Assembly: GCF_017161565.1 (NCBI RefSeq) | Contig: NZ_CP066796.1 | Coordinates: 1,178,001-1,242,000, forward strand | Direction: 5' to 3' | DNA: 64,000 nucleotides | Origin: Erwinia amylovora | GTDB lineage: Bacteria > Pseudomonadota > Gammaproteobacteria > Enterobacterales > Enterobacteriaceae | Part shown: one piece after another, positions 30,556 to 40,349 of the stretch | Numbering within the stretch: position 1 is the first letter of the stretch | How the letters are laid out: every line of letters starts with the position of its first letter | Translations under genes and position numbers: made by a program | The notes under the pieces: generated by a model | The model's database searches: none | The model's input: only the letters and a program-made list of their open reading frames with translations | What the model was told of the DNA's origin: nothing

Positions 30556-31794
30556 TCAGAGTCCACCCGTTAAATGGCCTTCCAACAGGCGTTGCAGCAG
30601 AACACCGTTCAGCATTGCCCGTTTTGCCAGGGCAAAAGCGCCAATGGCCGATCGGTGATCAATTTCTGAACGTACCACCGGAAGGTTTTTGCGAAAGGCT
30701 TTAAGTGCCTGTGTATTAATGCAGCCTTCAATTGCCGGGAGCAGCACTTTATCAGCTGTGATGAGGTCACCGGCAATCACTACTTTTTGCGGATTAAACA
30801 GGTTGATGGCAATGGCTATCGCTTTGCCCAGATGGCGGCCAACATATTCAACCACTTCGCTGGCCAGTGCATCTCCACGGTTAGCCGCCAGGCAGATTGC
30901 CTGGATCTGGCACTGATCGAGAGTAAGACTCGACGGGTAGCCTTGAGTCAGAAGATGACGCACGCGGCTTTCAATGGCGCTATTAGCGGCAATGGTTTCA
31001 AGACAGCCAAAATTACCGCAGTGGCAGCGTTCGCCTAACGGATCAACCTGAATATGGCCGATCTCACCCACATTCCCGTTACTGCCGAGGAAAATATGGC
31101 CATTAGCGATGATACCGGCACCGGTTCCGCGATGGACGCGCACCAAAATCGAGTCTGCGCAGTCGCGTGATGCACCAAAATAATGCTCGGCCAGTGCCAG
31201 GCTGCGAATATCGTGGCCGACGAAACTTGTCACGCGAAAGCGTTTTTCCAGATGGGCTACCAGCGGCCAGTGTTCGACGCTGATGTGCGGCATATAGCGA
31301 ATGATGCCATTGATTGGGTCAACCAGACCGGGCAACGTCACTGAGATAGCAATCAGTTCGAGCAGCTTACGCTGATGCAGTGCGCAAAAGTCGGCAATCG
31401 CTTTAAACAGCGCATTTTCCAGGGTTTCCTGGGTGCGCTGCGGCAGGGGGTAAATCTCTTCAGCCAGCGATTTACCGCTGAGATCAAACAGCGTGACCGT
31501 GGCATCGTTACGTCCAAGACGCACTCCGACAGTATTAAAACCGCGCGTTTCGGCGATGATGGAGATTGCCCGCCGCCCTCCGGTAGAAGCCTGCTGGGCA
31601 ACCTCACGGATCAGCCCGCGTTCGATAAGCTGGCGGGTGATTTTGGTGACGCTGGCGGGCGCAAGCTGGCTAAGTTCAGAGATTTGAATCCGTGAGATAG
31701 GGCCTTGCCGGTCAATAAGCCGATATACGGCCGCGCTGTTAAGCTGTTTAACAAGATCAACATTTCCAATTTGAGCCTGGCCGCCGGTGGTCAT
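30556..31794 (-). CDS. nagC: N-acetylglucosamine repressor NagC (ROK family)
   Basis: Repressor and activator of amino-sugar genes that senses GlcNAc-6-phosphate. The N-terminal winged helix (about 15-75, ISRIQISELSQLAPASVTK) is followed by a ROK sugar-kinase-like domain with VHRGTGAGI and the zinc motif CHCGNFGC. At 412 residues it is slightly longer than E. coli at the C terminus (LEGHLTGGL). It lies inside the operon it controls. Confidence 0.96.
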   Translation of the reverse strand: MTTGGQAQIGNVDLVKQLNSAAVYRLIDRQGPISRIQISELSQLAPASVTKITRQLIERGLIREVAQQASTGGRRAISIIAETRGFNTVGVRLGRNDATVTLFDLSGKSLAEEIYPLPQRTQETLENALFKAIADFCALHQRKLLELIAISVTLPGLVDPINGIIRYMPHISVEHWPLVAHLEKRFRVTSFVGHDIRSLALAEHYFGASRDCADSILVRVHRGTGAGIIANGHIFLGSNGNVGEIGHIQVDPLGERCHCGNFGCLETIAANSAIESRVRHLLTQGYPSSLTLDQCQIQAICLAANRGDALASEVVEYVGRHLGKAIAIAINLFNPQKVVIAGDLITADKVLLPAIEGCINTQALKAFRKNLPVVRSEIDHRSAIGAFALAKRAMLNGVLLQRLLEGHLTGGL

Positions 31795-31801
31795 TAAATA
31801 T

Positions 31802-32950
31802 CTACTCGCTTAAGACCTCGTTACCATTAACGATGGTCCGGGTGATTTTGTAGTCGCGGGTGAACACGGTAATGTTGGCCACTTTTCCGGCTTCAACAGA
31901 ACCCAAAGTTTTGTCCACTCCGATTGCTCGTGCCGGGTATAATGTTGCCATACGAACGGCCTCATCAAGGGGGATGCCGACATGTTCGACGCTGTTAGCC
32001 ACAGCTTCAATCATTGTCAGTGCAGAACCGCTGAGAGTACCGTTTTCGTCAACGCATAGCCCGTTCCGATAGTATATTGTTTTACCGGCAAAAATGAACC
32101 GATCAATAGATGCACCGGCGGGTGCCGTGGCATCAGTAACCAGTATCAGCTTATCGCCTTTGATGCGTTTAGCATTACGAATATTGGCGTAATGGACGTG
32201 CAATCCATCCGCGATAATGCCACACCAAACGTCGGGCGAATCAAGCAGTGCACCGATCAAACCGGGCGCACGTCCGCTGGTGGTCGGCATGGCGTTATAA
32301 AGATGCGTAGAGAAAGTGACACCGGCCGCCATACCGCTCAGGGCTTCTTCATAGGTGCCGTTTGAGTGGCCTGCCGAGATAACGATCCCCGCATCATGTA
32401 ACTGACGTATCACTGCGGCGTCGACTTTCTCAGGCGCAAGGGTAATTTTGCTGATCACATCGGCATTGGCGCAAAGGTAAGCCACCAGCTGCTGGCTGGG
32501 GGCGCGGATCAGATCCGGGTTATGGGTGCCTTTTTTCAACGGGTTCAGCCAGGGCCCTTCCAGATGCAGGCCCAGCGCCTGATTGGCATTCTGCGCCAGC
32601 CATGTGCGCATCACTTCTACCGCCCGCTTAATTAACTCATCACTACTGGTGATCAACGTCGGCAGGAAGCTGGTACAGCCGGATTTCTCATTGGCTTTTT
32701 GCATGATCTTCAGCGTTTCAACGCTGATTGCTGCCATGTCGTCATTGAACTGAACGCCACCACAGCCATTAAGCTGTAAATCAATAAAGCCAGGGGCAAT
32801 AATCGCATCACCCACTTCACGAGTCTCAATACCGGGCGGAAGATCGTCCTGCGGGCAAACACGTTCGATCAGGCCATTAGCCACCACTACCGCGTGCCGC
32901 TCAAGGATGTGATGGCCGGTAAAAATGCGGCCTTGGGTTAAAGCGTACAT
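31802..32950 (-). CDS. nagA: N-acetylglucosamine-6-phosphate deacetylase
   Basis: Amidohydrolase of 382 residues giving glucosamine-6-phosphate and acetate. The metal-site region HLEGPWLNP, the [11 protein letters not shown] loop, HLYNAMPT and the catalytic Asp in VTDATAPAG are present. The start [12 protein letters not shown] has GGAGAACAATT before it and equals E. coli; the longest frame starts 8 codons earlier without support. It receives substrate from NagE and passes product to NagB. Confidence 0.96.
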   Translation of the reverse strand: MYALTQGRIFTGHHILERHAVVVANGLIERVCPQDDLPPGIETREVGDAIIAPGFIDLQLNGCGGVQFNDDMAAISVETLKIMQKANEKSGCTSFLPTLITSSDELIKRAVEVMRTWLAQNANQALGLHLEGPWLNPLKKGTHNPDLIRAPSQQLVAYLCANADVISKITLAPEKVDAAVIRQLHDAGIVISAGHSNGTYEEALSGMAAGVTFSTHLYNAMPTTSGRAPGLIGALLDSPDVWCGIIADGLHVHYANIRNAKRIKGDKLILVTDATAPAGASIDRFIFAGKTIYYRNGLCVDENGTLSGSALTMIEAVANSVEHVGIPLDEAVRMATLYPARAIGVDKTLGSVEAGKVANITVFTRDYKITRTIVNGNEVLSE

Positions 32951-32981
32951 AATTGTTCTCCTGACTCCACTCATTTCCTTT

Positions 32982-33010
32982 CCTGCCCGACAGGGGACTG
33001 TCGCGGCAGG
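32982..33010. repeat. stable hairpin in the nagB-nagA intergenic region
   Basis: CCTGCCCGACAG and CTGTCG(C)GGCAGG pair as 12 bp with one bulge around a GGGA loop. It lies between the nagB stop and the nagA ribosome site and has no T tract. It may stabilise the nagB message or cause partial attenuation. Confidence 0.6.
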
Positions 33011-33044
33011 AACAGGTCTGCTATATCGCTAAATTTGGAAGCAA

Positions 33045-33845
33045 TTACAGATCTTTTATATTTTCCGCTTCCATTTCGCTGAAGTACTGCACGGTTTTCA
33101 TCTTCAGTTCCATGGTGGCCGGTTTGTCACAGACTACAACGGCCCTGGCATGCAGCTGCAAGCAGCTAATTGTCCACATGTGATTCACATTGCCTTCTAC
33201 CGCTGCCTGAAGCGCCAGCGCTTTCAGATGACCGGTAACCAGAATCATTACTTCTTCGGCATCCAGCAGGGTACCAACGCCCACGGTGAGTGCATATTTA
33301 GGCACCTGGTTGGTATCGCCGCCAAAGAAGCGCGAATTAGCGATGCGCGTATCGTGAGTCAGCGTTTTGATGCGCGTGCGCGAAGCCAGCGATGAAGCCG
33401 GTTCGTTAAAAGCAATATGGCCATCATTGCCGACTCCGCCCATAAACAGGTGAATTTTGCCGTAGGAACGAATCTTCTCTTCATATTGGCGACATTCTGC
33501 GTCAATATCGGGCGCATTGCCATTGAGAAGATTGATATTTTCACTTGGAATATCAACATGATCGAAAAAGTTGCGATGCATAAAGCTATGATAACTTTCC
33601 GGATGCTCCTGCGGCAGCCCGACGTATTCGTCCATGTTGAAAGTCACTACGTGCTTAAAGCTAACCTGGCCCGATTTATGCATCTCGATGAGGTGCTTGT
33701 AGGCTTCCAGCGGCGTGCCTCCGGTGGGTAGCCCCAGCACGAATGGACGGTCAGCAGTGGGTTTGAACGTATTGATACGGTTAACAATATGTCGTGCTGC
33801 CCATTTGCCTACCTGCCCTGGTGTGGACAGAGGAATAAGTCTCAT
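33045..33845 (-). CDS. nagB: glucosamine-6-phosphate deaminase
   Basis: A 266-residue aldose-ketose isomerase/deaminase that converts GlcN6P to fructose-6-phosphate and ammonia. Catalytic Asp72 (NMDEYVGLP region) and the acid-base residues in [14 protein letters not shown] are conserved. It is the first gene of nagBACD, divergent from nagE across a shared control region. Confidence 0.96.
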   Translation of the reverse strand: MRLIPLSTPGQVGKWAARHIVNRINTFKPTADRPFVLGLPTGGTPLEAYKHLIEMHKSGQVSFKHVVTFNMDEYVGLPQEHPESYHSFMHRNFFDHVDIPSENINLLNGNAPDIDAECRQYEEKIRSYGKIHLFMGGVGNDGHIAFNEPASSLASRTRIKTLTHDTRIANSRFFGGDTNQVPKYALTVGVGTLLDAEEVMILVTGHLKALALQAAVEGNVNHMWTISCLQLHARAVVVCDKPATMELKMKTVQYFSEMEAENIKDL

Positions 33846-34178
33846 GTTGCACCTCGTATTAAGAGAGAGTTGTAAGGGTTAGAACGGCGCCCTGACTGTC
33901 GTTGGATAAGCGTAACGCTACAGCCGTAAGAAGAAAGGGGGATCGTCTGCTTTGATTTTTTGAATCATAAAATAAGTTGGCCTTTTTTACCAGCGTAACA
34001 CCAATGATATTGTTTTATTAAGGTGACTTTAATCACATATATGGGGAATTAATTTGCTGTACGAATTTATTGTTTTTACACTCAGCCTAAGAATTTTTGA
34101 TTTAAACTGATTCTGCACAGACGGTTAATAACATAGTTTTTCTGTCGCCTTATTGAAGGGGACTTTGCGGGGTAAAAG
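33846..34178. promoter_or_regulatory. divergent nagB/nagE control region
   Basis: This 333-base AT-rich interval serves both operons. A CRP site is clear at 34022-34037. In E. coli, NagC binds one operator at each promoter and loops the DNA between. AT-rich candidate arms lie around 33955-33978 (TTTTTTGAATCATAAAATAA) on the nagB side and around 34062-34105 on the nagE side, but I cannot fix exact NagC operators by eye. Confidence 0.7.
34022..34037. promoter_or_regulatory. CRP-cAMP binding site between nagB and nagE
   Basis: GGTGA-CTTTAA-TCACA matches the TGTGA-N6-TCACA consensus at 9 of 10 positions. It is centred about 150 bases before the nagE start. Activation of both nag promoters by CRP is known in E. 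coli. Confidence 0.75.
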
Positions 34179-36107
34179 GTGAATATACTAGGATTTTTCC
34201 AACGATTGGGGCGGTCTTTACAGCTGCCGATAGCCGTGCTGCCAGTGGCCGCGTTGATGCTGCGTTTTGGTCAGCCTGACTTACTCAATATGCCATTTAT
34301 TGCTCAGGGCGGCGGAGCCATTTTCGACAATCTCCCGCTTATCTTTGCCATTGGGGTGGCGTCAACCTGGTCTAAAGATAACGCCGGAGCAGCCGCGCTG
34401 GCGGGCGCTGTGGGCTACTTCATCATGACGAAGGCCATGGTGACCATTAGCCCTACGGTGAATATGGGCGTTCTGGCGGGGATCGTTACCGGCCTGATTG
34501 CGGGTATGACCTATAATCGCTGGGCCGGTATTAAACTGCCTGACTTTCTCAGCTTCTTTGGTGGCAAACGTTTTGTCCCCATTGCCACCGGTTTCTTCTG
34601 TTTGCTGCTGGCAGCGGTATTTGGCTACGTCTGGCCTCCGGTGCAGGCTGCTATTCATGCCGGCGGGGAGTGGATTGTTTCTGAAGGCGCGTTCGGCGCC
34701 GGTATTTTCGGGCTGGTTAATCGTCTTCTGATCCCTACCGGCCTGCATCAGGTGCTGAATACCATTGCGTGGTTCCAGATTGGTGAATTCACCAATGCTG
34801 CCGGTGCGGTGGTACACGGTGATATCAACCGCTTCTATGCCGGTGACGGCACGGCGGGGATGTTCATGTCCGGCTTCTTCCCTATCATGATGTTTGGCCT
34901 GCCGGGGGCGGCGCTGGCGATGTATCTGGCGGCACCAAAGGCGCGACGTCCGATGGTGGGCGGGATGCTGCTGTCCGTTGCGGTGACCGCATTTCTGACC
35001 GGGGTGACCGAGCCGCTGGAATTCCTGTTCATGTTCCTGGCTCCGGCGCTGTATCTGATCCACGCCCTGTTGACCGGTATCAGTCTCTTTGCAGCAACCG
35101 CGCTGGGCATCCATGCCGGGTTCTCGTTCTCGGCTGGCGCTATCGACTATGCATTGATGTATAAACTGCCGGCGGCGAGCCATAACGTCTGGCTGCTGAT
35201 GGTGATGGGTGCCGTTGCATTTGTCATTTACTTCACGCTGTTCAGCGCAGTTATCCGCATGTTTAATTTGAAAACTCCCGGGCGTGAAGATGCCTTCGAG
35301 CAGCAGGGTGGCAACAGCAATACAGAAGAAGGACTGAGTCAGCTTTCGCGTCAGTATATAGGGGCGGTTGGCGGTTCAGATAACCTGAACGTGATAGATG
35401 CCTGCATCACCCGTCTGCGGCTGTCGGTTAAAGATGCTGCGCGGGTCGATGATGCAGCCTGCAAACGTTTAGGGGCTTCAGGGGTAGTAAAACTGAACAA
35501 GCAGACGATCCAGGTGATTGTTGGCGCGAAAGCCGAATCGATTGCCGAAGAGATGAAGAAACTGATCGCCAGGGGGCCGGTGGCCGCGACGAACAGTGCC
35601 TGCACTGCGCCCGCAGCGCCGCAGGCGGTACCGAATAGCGCCAAGGGTATTGTCGCAACGCTGGTGGCTCCGGTCAGCGGAACCGTAGTGGCCATCGAAC
35701 AGGTACCTGATGAAGCCTTTGCCAGCAAAGCGGTCGGTGACGGGCTGGCTATCCAGCCAACCAGCAGCACCGTTGTTGCTCCGGCAGCCGGAACGCTGGT
35801 GAAAATCTTCAATACCAACCATGCTTTCTGCCTGGAAACCGATAAAGGGGTGGAAGTGGTGGTGCATATGGGGCTGGATACCGTTGCGCTGGAAGGTAAA
35901 GGCTTTACCCGTCTGGTTGAAGAGGGCGCACAGGTGGTGGGCGGTCAACCGATACTGGAAATGGACCTTGCTTTCCTCAATACGCACGCTCGCTCAATGG
36001 TCAGTCCGGTCGTGGTCAGCAATATTGAAGACTTCGCCGGTTTAACGCTGTTGGCGGGTGAAACCGTCGTTGCCGGTGAAACACGGTTATATGAAATTAA
36101 CGGCTAA
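34179..36107 (+). CDS. nagE: N-acetylglucosamine PTS transporter EIICBA (NagE)
   Basis: Imports and phosphorylates GlcNAc. The membrane IIC domain spans about 1-365; the IIB domain has phospho-Cys409 (DACITRLRL); the IIA domain (about 495-640) has phospho-His563 (VVHMGLD) and His548 (NHAF). An Ala/Pro linker joins B and A. The start is GTG (MNILGFFQRLGRSLQLPIAV), as the conserved N terminus requires. It has 642 residues, a few fewer than E. coli, the loss being in the linkers. Confidence 0.97.
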   Translation: MNILGFFQRLGRSLQLPIAVLPVAALMLRFGQPDLLNMPFIAQGGGAIFDNLPLIFAIGVASTWSKDNAGAAALAGAVGYFIMTKAMVTISPTVNMGVLAGIVTGLIAGMTYNRWAGIKLPDFLSFFGGKRFVPIATGFFCLLLAAVFGYVWPPVQAAIHAGGEWIVSEGAFGAGIFGLVNRLLIPTGLHQVLNTIAWFQIGEFTNAAGAVVHGDINRFYAGDGTAGMFMSGFFPIMMFGLPGAALAMYLAAPKARRPMVGGMLLSVAVTAFLTGVTEPLEFLFMFLAPALYLIHALLTGISLFAATALGIHAGFSFSAGAIDYALMYKLPAASHNVWLLMVMGAVAFVIYFTLFSAVIRMFNLKTPGREDAFEQQGGNSNTEEGLSQLSRQYIGAVGGSDNLNVIDACITRLRLSVKDAARVDDAACKRLGASGVVKLNKQTIQVIVGAKAESIAEEMKKLIARGPVAATNSACTAPAAPQAVPNSAKGIVATLVAPVSGTVVAIEQVPDEAFASKAVGDGLAIQPTSSTVVAPAAGTLVKIFNTNHAFCLETDKGVEVVVHMGLDTVALEGKGFTRLVEEGAQVVGGQPILEMDLAFLNTHARSMVSPVVVSNIEDFAGLTLLAGETVVAGETRLYEING

Positions 36108-36134
36108 GTCAGGCGGCTAAGACTACTGTTTCAG

Positions 36135-36162
36135 GGCGGGGAGACATTCCCCGCCTTTTTTT
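36135..36162 (+). terminator. terminator after nagE
   Basis: GGCGGGGA/TCCCCGCC with a 5-base loop is followed by seven T, 28 bases past the nagE stop. Confidence 0.93.
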
Positions 36163-36227
36163 ATGCTATTCGTTCAACAAACGGTTGTTTCACAACTCTG
36201 CTTTGTGGATCATACTCCGTTATTTCA

Positions 36228-36428
36228 TATACCCTTCATACTTCAAGCCGCAGTTACGTGGGCCGCTCGCATTCACCCGAATCACTTACTCTGGTAAGCT
36301 TATCGGGATCAGCGAGTCTGGCGCGTTACCCGGCATAAGTCTGGGCCTCGCCCCTTCCGGGCCAGCACCAGTGCTGTTCAAAAGCGCGTTGCGTTTTTGT
36401 CCTGCAACTCGAATTATTTTTGCGTATA
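36228..36428. repeat. 200-bp palindromic repeat element between nagE and glnS
   Basis: The ends are imperfect inverted copies: TATACCCTTCATACTTCAAG at the left, and at the right the complement of GCAACTCGAATTATTTTTGC plus GTATA. Inside, CCCGA-(4)-CTTAC-TCTG-GTAAG-(4)-TCGGG forms a stem-loop centred near 36292. I recall this end sequence as a dispersed palindromic repeat of Yersinia, Serratia and Erwinia genomes (YPAL-type). Bases about 36318-36392 look like extra sequence compared with the short forms I remember. No ORF lies inside. Confidence 0.7.
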
Positions 36429-36463
36429 GCTAATTTATGCCATGCATTATTGAGGAAATTGAG

Positions 36464-38131
36464 ATGAGTGAGGCTGAAGCCCGCCCAACTAACTTTATTC
36501 GTCAGATTATTGATGAAGACCTGGCGAACGGTAAGCACAATATCGTGCATACGCGCTTTCCGCCTGAGCCTAACGGCTATCTGCACATTGGCCATGCCAA
36601 ATCAATTTGCCTGAACTTTGGTATCGCACAAGACTATCAGGGGCAATGTAATCTGCGTTTCGACGACACCAACCCGGTAAAAGAAGATCTGGAATTCGTT
36701 GAGTCAATCAAACGTGATGTGCAGTGGCTCGGCTTCCAGTGGAGTGGGGAAGTACGATACTCATCTGACTATTTCGAGCAATTGCACCATTATGCCGTTG
36801 AACTGATCGGTAAAGGCCTGGCTTACGTTGACGAACTGTCACCAGAACAGATCCGCGAATACCGTGGCAGCCTGACATCAGCGGGTAAAAACAGCCCGTA
36901 CCGCGACCGTAGTGTGGCAGAGAACCTTGAGCTGTTCGCCAGAATGCGAAACGGCGAGTTCGCTGAAGGCAGCGCCTGTCTGCGTGCCAAAATCGATATG
37001 GCTTCCAGTTTTATCGTGCTGCGCGATCCGGTGATCTACCGTATCAAGTTTGCCGACCACCACCAGACGGGTAATAAGTGGTGCATCTACCCGATGTATG
37101 ACTTTACCCACTGCATATCCGATGCGCTGGAAGGTATTACGCATTCGCTATGTACTCTGGAGTTCCAGGATAACCGTCGTCTGTACGACTGGGTGCTCGA
37201 CAACATCACTATTCCGGTGCATCCGCGGCAGTATGAGTTTTCACGCCTTAATCTTGAATACGCGATCATGTCCAAGCGTAAACTGAACCTGCTGGTATCA
37301 GAGAAAGTGGTTGAGGGCTGGGACGATCCGCGCATGCTCACCGTTTCTGGTCTGCGCCGCCGTGGTTACAGCGCAGAATCTGTTCGTGAGTTCTGCCGCC
37401 GCATTGGCGTGACCAAACAGGACAATATCGTGGAGATGGCGGCGCTGGAAAGCTGCATTCGTGACGACCTCAATGAAAATGCACCGCGCGCCATGGCGGT
37501 ACTGGATGCGGTCAAAGTGGTGATTGAAAATCTGCCGGCGCATCATGAAGAGATGATCAGCATGCCGAATCATCCTAACAGGCCCGAAATGGGCACGCGC
37601 GAAGTGCCGTTCAGCCGCGAGATTTACATCGATCGTGCTGACTTCCGTGAAGAAGCGAATAAGCACTATAAGCGCCTGGTTCTGGGTAAAGAAGTGCGGC
37701 TGCGTAATGCCTACGTGATCAAAGCTGAACGTATCGCCAAGGATGAAGCGGGTAACATCACCTGCCTGTTCTGCTCTTGCGATATTGATACCCTGAGCAA
37801 AGACCCTGCCGATGGCCGCAAAGTGAAGGGCGTGATCCATTGGGTTTCAGCAGAGCACGCGTTGCCGGCAGAATTCCGCCTGTACGACCGTTTGTTCAAC
37901 GTGCCTAATCCGGCGGCGGAGGAGGATTTCCTCTCTACCATCAACCCGGACTCACTGGTTATTCGCCAGGGTTTTGTTGAGCCAGGTATGCAGCAGGCGC
38001 AGGCCTCTGCCCCTTACCAGTTCGAGCGCGAAGGTTACTTCTGCGCCGACAGTGTTTACTCCAGTCCGGCTAAGCTGGTGTTTAACCGTACCGTTGGTCT
38101 GCGTGACACCTGGGCGAAAAACGGCGAATAA
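36464..38131 (+). CDS. glnS: glutaminyl-tRNA synthetase
   Basis: Class I synthetase of 555 residues. The HIGH motif is at 41-44 ([11 protein letters not shown]) and the KMSKS-like motif is IMSKRKL (about 269-275). It charges the three tRNA-Gln genes found 9 kb away. The start [11 protein letters not shown] follows GAGGAAATTGAG; the nine-codon longer frame extends into the flank of the palindromic repeat and is rejected. A strong terminator follows. Confidence 0.97.
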   Translation: MSEAEARPTNFIRQIIDEDLANGKHNIVHTRFPPEPNGYLHIGHAKSICLNFGIAQDYQGQCNLRFDDTNPVKEDLEFVESIKRDVQWLGFQWSGEVRYSSDYFEQLHHYAVELIGKGLAYVDELSPEQIREYRGSLTSAGKNSPYRDRSVAENLELFARMRNGEFAEGSACLRAKIDMASSFIVLRDPVIYRIKFADHHQTGNKWCIYPMYDFTHCISDALEGITHSLCTLEFQDNRRLYDWVLDNITIPVHPRQYEFSRLNLEYAIMSKRKLNLLVSEKVVEGWDDPRMLTVSGLRRRGYSAESVREFCRRIGVTKQDNIVEMAALESCIRDDLNENAPRAMAVLDAVKVVIENLPAHHEEMISMPNHPNRPEMGTREVPFSREIYIDRADFREEANKHYKRLVLGKEVRLRNAYVIKAERIAKDEAGNITCLFCSCDIDTLSKDPADGRKVKGVIHWVSAEHALPAEFRLYDRLFNVPNPAAEEDFLSTINPDSLVIRQGFVEPGMQQAQASAPYQFEREGYFCADSVYSSPAKLVFNRTVGLRDTWAKNGE

Positions 38132-38150
38132 GTCTGATTTTATGCATGTA

Positions 38151-38176
38151 AAGGGCGATAATTCGCCCTTTTTTTT
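38151..38176 (+). terminator. terminator after glnS
   Basis: AAGGGCGA-TAAT-TCGCCCTT followed by six further T, 20 bases past the stop. Confidence 0.94.
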
Positions 38177-38246
38177 GACCGTTGCTTAGGCCAGGCTGGT
38201 TATTATCGGGGTTTGATTATTGCTGCTGCCAACTTACAGGCATTTC

Positions 38247-38452
38247 ATGTCAGTGTTACCCGAACAGGCCAGCAGCAGCATTATTGCGCAGTTTGACCAG
38301 CAACTGGCCATCCGCTATCCCCAGCTTCAGCAGCAGGAGGAAACCAGGGTATTTGTCTGGCGGTGACTGACGGCGCCTGCAACCTGCCGCACTGGCGTTA
38401 TTGCCAAGAAACAGGGTTGTCAGCTAATTACTGTACTAGTTCGATGGTGTGA
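38247..38452 (+). pseudogene. probable frameshifted gene remnant
   Basis: Two abutting frames read as parts of one protein. The first runs from ATG 38247 (MSVLPEQASSSIIAQFDQQL...) to a TGA at 38364. The second, in the -1 frame from about 38350, reads CLAVTDGACNLPHWRYCQET and ends in TGA at 38450-38452. Composition is protein-like, with well-spread codons on both sides of the shift near 38348-38355. I do not recognise the family. The tail overlaps the predicted mtr promoter, so only the N-terminal part of an older gene may survive. It could also be non-coding. Confidence 0.35.
38417..38446 (+). promoter_or_regulatory. trp-like promoter with TrpR half-operator before mtr
   Basis: -35 TTGTCA (38417-38422), a 17-base spacer, then a weak -10 TTCGAT (38440-38445). 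ACTAGTTCGATG (38435-38446) equals, over 12 bases, one arm of the E. coli trp operator as I recall it, and overlaps the -10 as in the trp promoter. The other arm is poorly conserved. This fits TrpR repression of a tryptophan permease, about 100 bases before its start. Confidence 0.5.
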
Positions 38453-38543
38453 TTGCATGTAAACTATGCGGCGTTAATGCCGTTTAGCCAGTGGAATATC
38501 CCGGCGGGGGCGTTTTTATTCTGTTTTTCGCTAAGGATTTGCT

Positions 38544-39788
38544 ATGGCTGTGCCCGCTTCTGCTGCTCTACCTTCCACTCTGTGGGGGACTTTAATCATC
38601 GGCGGTACCATTATTGGTGCCGGCATGTTCTCCCTGCCGGTTGTGATGTCCGGTGCATGGTTTCTCTGGTCATCAATGATGTTGCTCGTCACCTGGTTTT
38701 GCATGTTGCTATCCGGGTTGCTCTATCTTGAGGCCAGCCTGCACTATCCCGCCGGATCCAGTTTCAACACCGTCACTCGCGATTTGCTGGGGCGCGGCTG
38801 GAATGCGTTTAATGGCCTGTCGGTGGTCTTTGTGTTGGGTATTCTGACCTACGCCTATATCTCGGCCAGCGGCGCGATTATCCAGCACAGTTTGAATCAA
38901 CTGAATGTGGGGATTTCGGCGCGCATGGCCGGGCTGCTATTCACGCTGCTGGTCGCGCTGTTTATCTGGCTGGGTACTGCGGTGGTGAGCCGCATGACGC
39001 TTATTTTCCTTGGCGCGAAGGTGGTGACATTTCTGATGATCTTTGGCGGGCTGCTATGGCATGTCCAGCCCGCCAATCTGATGGACAGCGGCACGAGTGA
39101 AAGTCACTATCTGCGCTATCTGTGGATTGTGGTGCCATTTTGCCTCGCCTCATTTGGCTATCACGGCAACATTGCCGGGCTGATTGGCTTTTATGGCAAA
39201 GATGGCGGCCGCATCAGTCGCTGCCTGGTTTACGGGACGTTGCTGGCGCTGGTCATCTATTTTGTCTGGATCATTGGCACGATGGGCAATATCCCGCGTC
39301 CTGAATTTAAACAGATTGCCGCGCAGGGAGGGAATATCGATGTTATGGTTACAGCCCTTTCAGGCGTCCTGCAAAGCCGTAACCTCAATCTGCTGCTGGA
39401 TATTTTCTCTAATTTCGCCGTCGCCTGTTCATTTCTTGGTGTCAGCCTCGGCTTTTTTGATTATCTTGCCGACTTGTTCAGGCTGGATAATTCGGCGACC
39501 GGGCGGCTGAAAACCACCGTGCTGACGTTTATTCTGCCATTAACGGCTGCGCTGATCTGGCCCAATGGTTTTCTGCTGGCCATTGGCTATGCCGGGCTGG
39601 CGGCGACCATCTGGGCGGTGATCACCCCGGCGCTGCTGGCCTGGCGGGCGCGGCAGCGCTTCGCTACACCGTCATGGCGGGTAAGGGGGGGGATGCTGCC
39701 TGTGGTGCTGGTGCTGATATTCGGCGCCATGAATGCGGTGGTTTCAATCATTTCTTACGGTGGCTGGCTGCCGGTTTATGCTCAGTAG
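38544..39788 (+). CDS. mtr: tryptophan-specific permease, Mtr type
   Basis: Hydroxy/aromatic amino acid permease of 414 residues, the same length as E. coli Mtr. It has about eleven spans and family signatures [20 protein letters not shown] (18-37), [32 protein letters not shown] and [13 protein letters not shown]. Resemblance to Mtr is greater than to TnaB or TyrP. Proton-driven Trp uptake at the inner membrane is inferred. In E. coli, mtr lies elsewhere on the chromosome and chiP-chiQ occupy this place. AAGGATTTGCT precedes the ATG. Confidence 0.88.
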   Translation: MAVPASAALPSTLWGTLIIGGTIIGAGMFSLPVVMSGAWFLWSSMMLLVTWFCMLLSGLLYLEASLHYPAGSSFNTVTRDLLGRGWNAFNGLSVVFVLGILTYAYISASGAIIQHSLNQLNVGISARMAGLLFTLLVALFIWLGTAVVSRMTLIFLGAKVVTFLMIFGGLLWHVQPANLMDSGTSESHYLRYLWIVVPFCLASFGYHGNIAGLIGFYGKDGGRISRCLVYGTLLALVIYFVWIIGTMGNIPRPEFKQIAAQGGNIDVMVTALSGVLQSRNLNLLLDIFSNFAVACSFLGVSLGFFDYLADLFRLDNSATGRLKTTVLTFILPLTAALIWPNGFLLAIGYAGLAATIWAVITPALLAWRARQRFATPSWRVRGGMLPVVLVLIFGAMNAVVSIISYGGWLPVYAQ

Positions 39789-39793
39789 CAGGG

Positions 39794-39823
39794 AAAAAAA
39801 ACGGTGGCGCAGAGGCCACCGTT
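39794..39823 (-). terminator. terminator of fur
   Basis: Minus strand: AACGGTGGC/GCCACCGTT stem with a 6-base loop, followed by a run of eight T (two of them also in the stem), about 80 bases past the fur stop. On the plus strand no T run follows, so it serves fur more than mtr. Confidence 0.85.
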
Positions 39824-39905
39824 CCGTCTTCTGATCCGTCCCTGATGAAGGCCAGGGGCGCTGCCATCTTCCCGCAGCGCGCCATATTCGGTTATCAAGT
39901 GCAGA

Positions 39906-40349
39906 TTATTTGTCGTGGAGCGTCTCATTTTCTCGGCAGTCGCCCAGAGCACAGTGACCATACAGATACAGGCTGTGGTTACTCAGTTTGATGCCGTGAC
40001 GCGTGGCAATTTCACGCTGACGGGACTCAATGGATTCGTCTCTGAATTCAATAACTTTGCCGCAGTCAAGGCAGATAAGGTGGTCGTGATGGTGCTGCTG
40101 CGTCAATTCAAAGACGGATTTTCCGCCTTCAAAGTTGTGGCGGGTAACGATCCCCGCATCGTCGAACTGGTTCAGTACGCGGTAAACCGTGGCCAAACCA
40201 ATCTCTTCGCCCATGTCGATCAGGCGCTTGTACAAGTCTTCCGCACTGACGTGATGGCCTTCGGGTTCCTGAAGCACTTCCAGAATTTTCAGTCGGGGAA
40301 GCGTGACTTTCAGGCCGGCCTTCTTTAATGCGGTGTTATTGTCAGTCAT
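39906..40349 (-). CDS. fur: ferric uptake regulator Fur
   Basis: Iron-sensing repressor of 147 residues. A winged helix covers about 1-82 (GLATVYRVLNQFDDAGIV is the recognition region), followed by the metal-binding HHHDH stretch, the zinc CLDC pair and a second C-x4-C near the C terminus (CALGDC). Fe2+-Fur represses iron uptake genes and, through the sRNA RyhB, affects sdhCDAB. It lies downstream of fldA on the same strand, as in E. coli. Confidence 0.97.
   Translation of the reverse strand: MTDNNTALKKAGLKVTLPRLKILEVLQEPEGHHVSAEDLYKRLIDMGEEIGLATVYRVLNQFDDAGIVTRHNFEGGKSVFELTQQHHHDHLICLDCGKVIEFRDESIESRQREIATRHGIKLSNHSLYLYGHCALGDCRENETLHDK

Noticed and set aside
34362..35183. 273-codon frame antisense to nagE
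   Set aside because: Gln/Arg/His-rich translation opposite conserved membrane segments of NagE; no motif or independent promoter.
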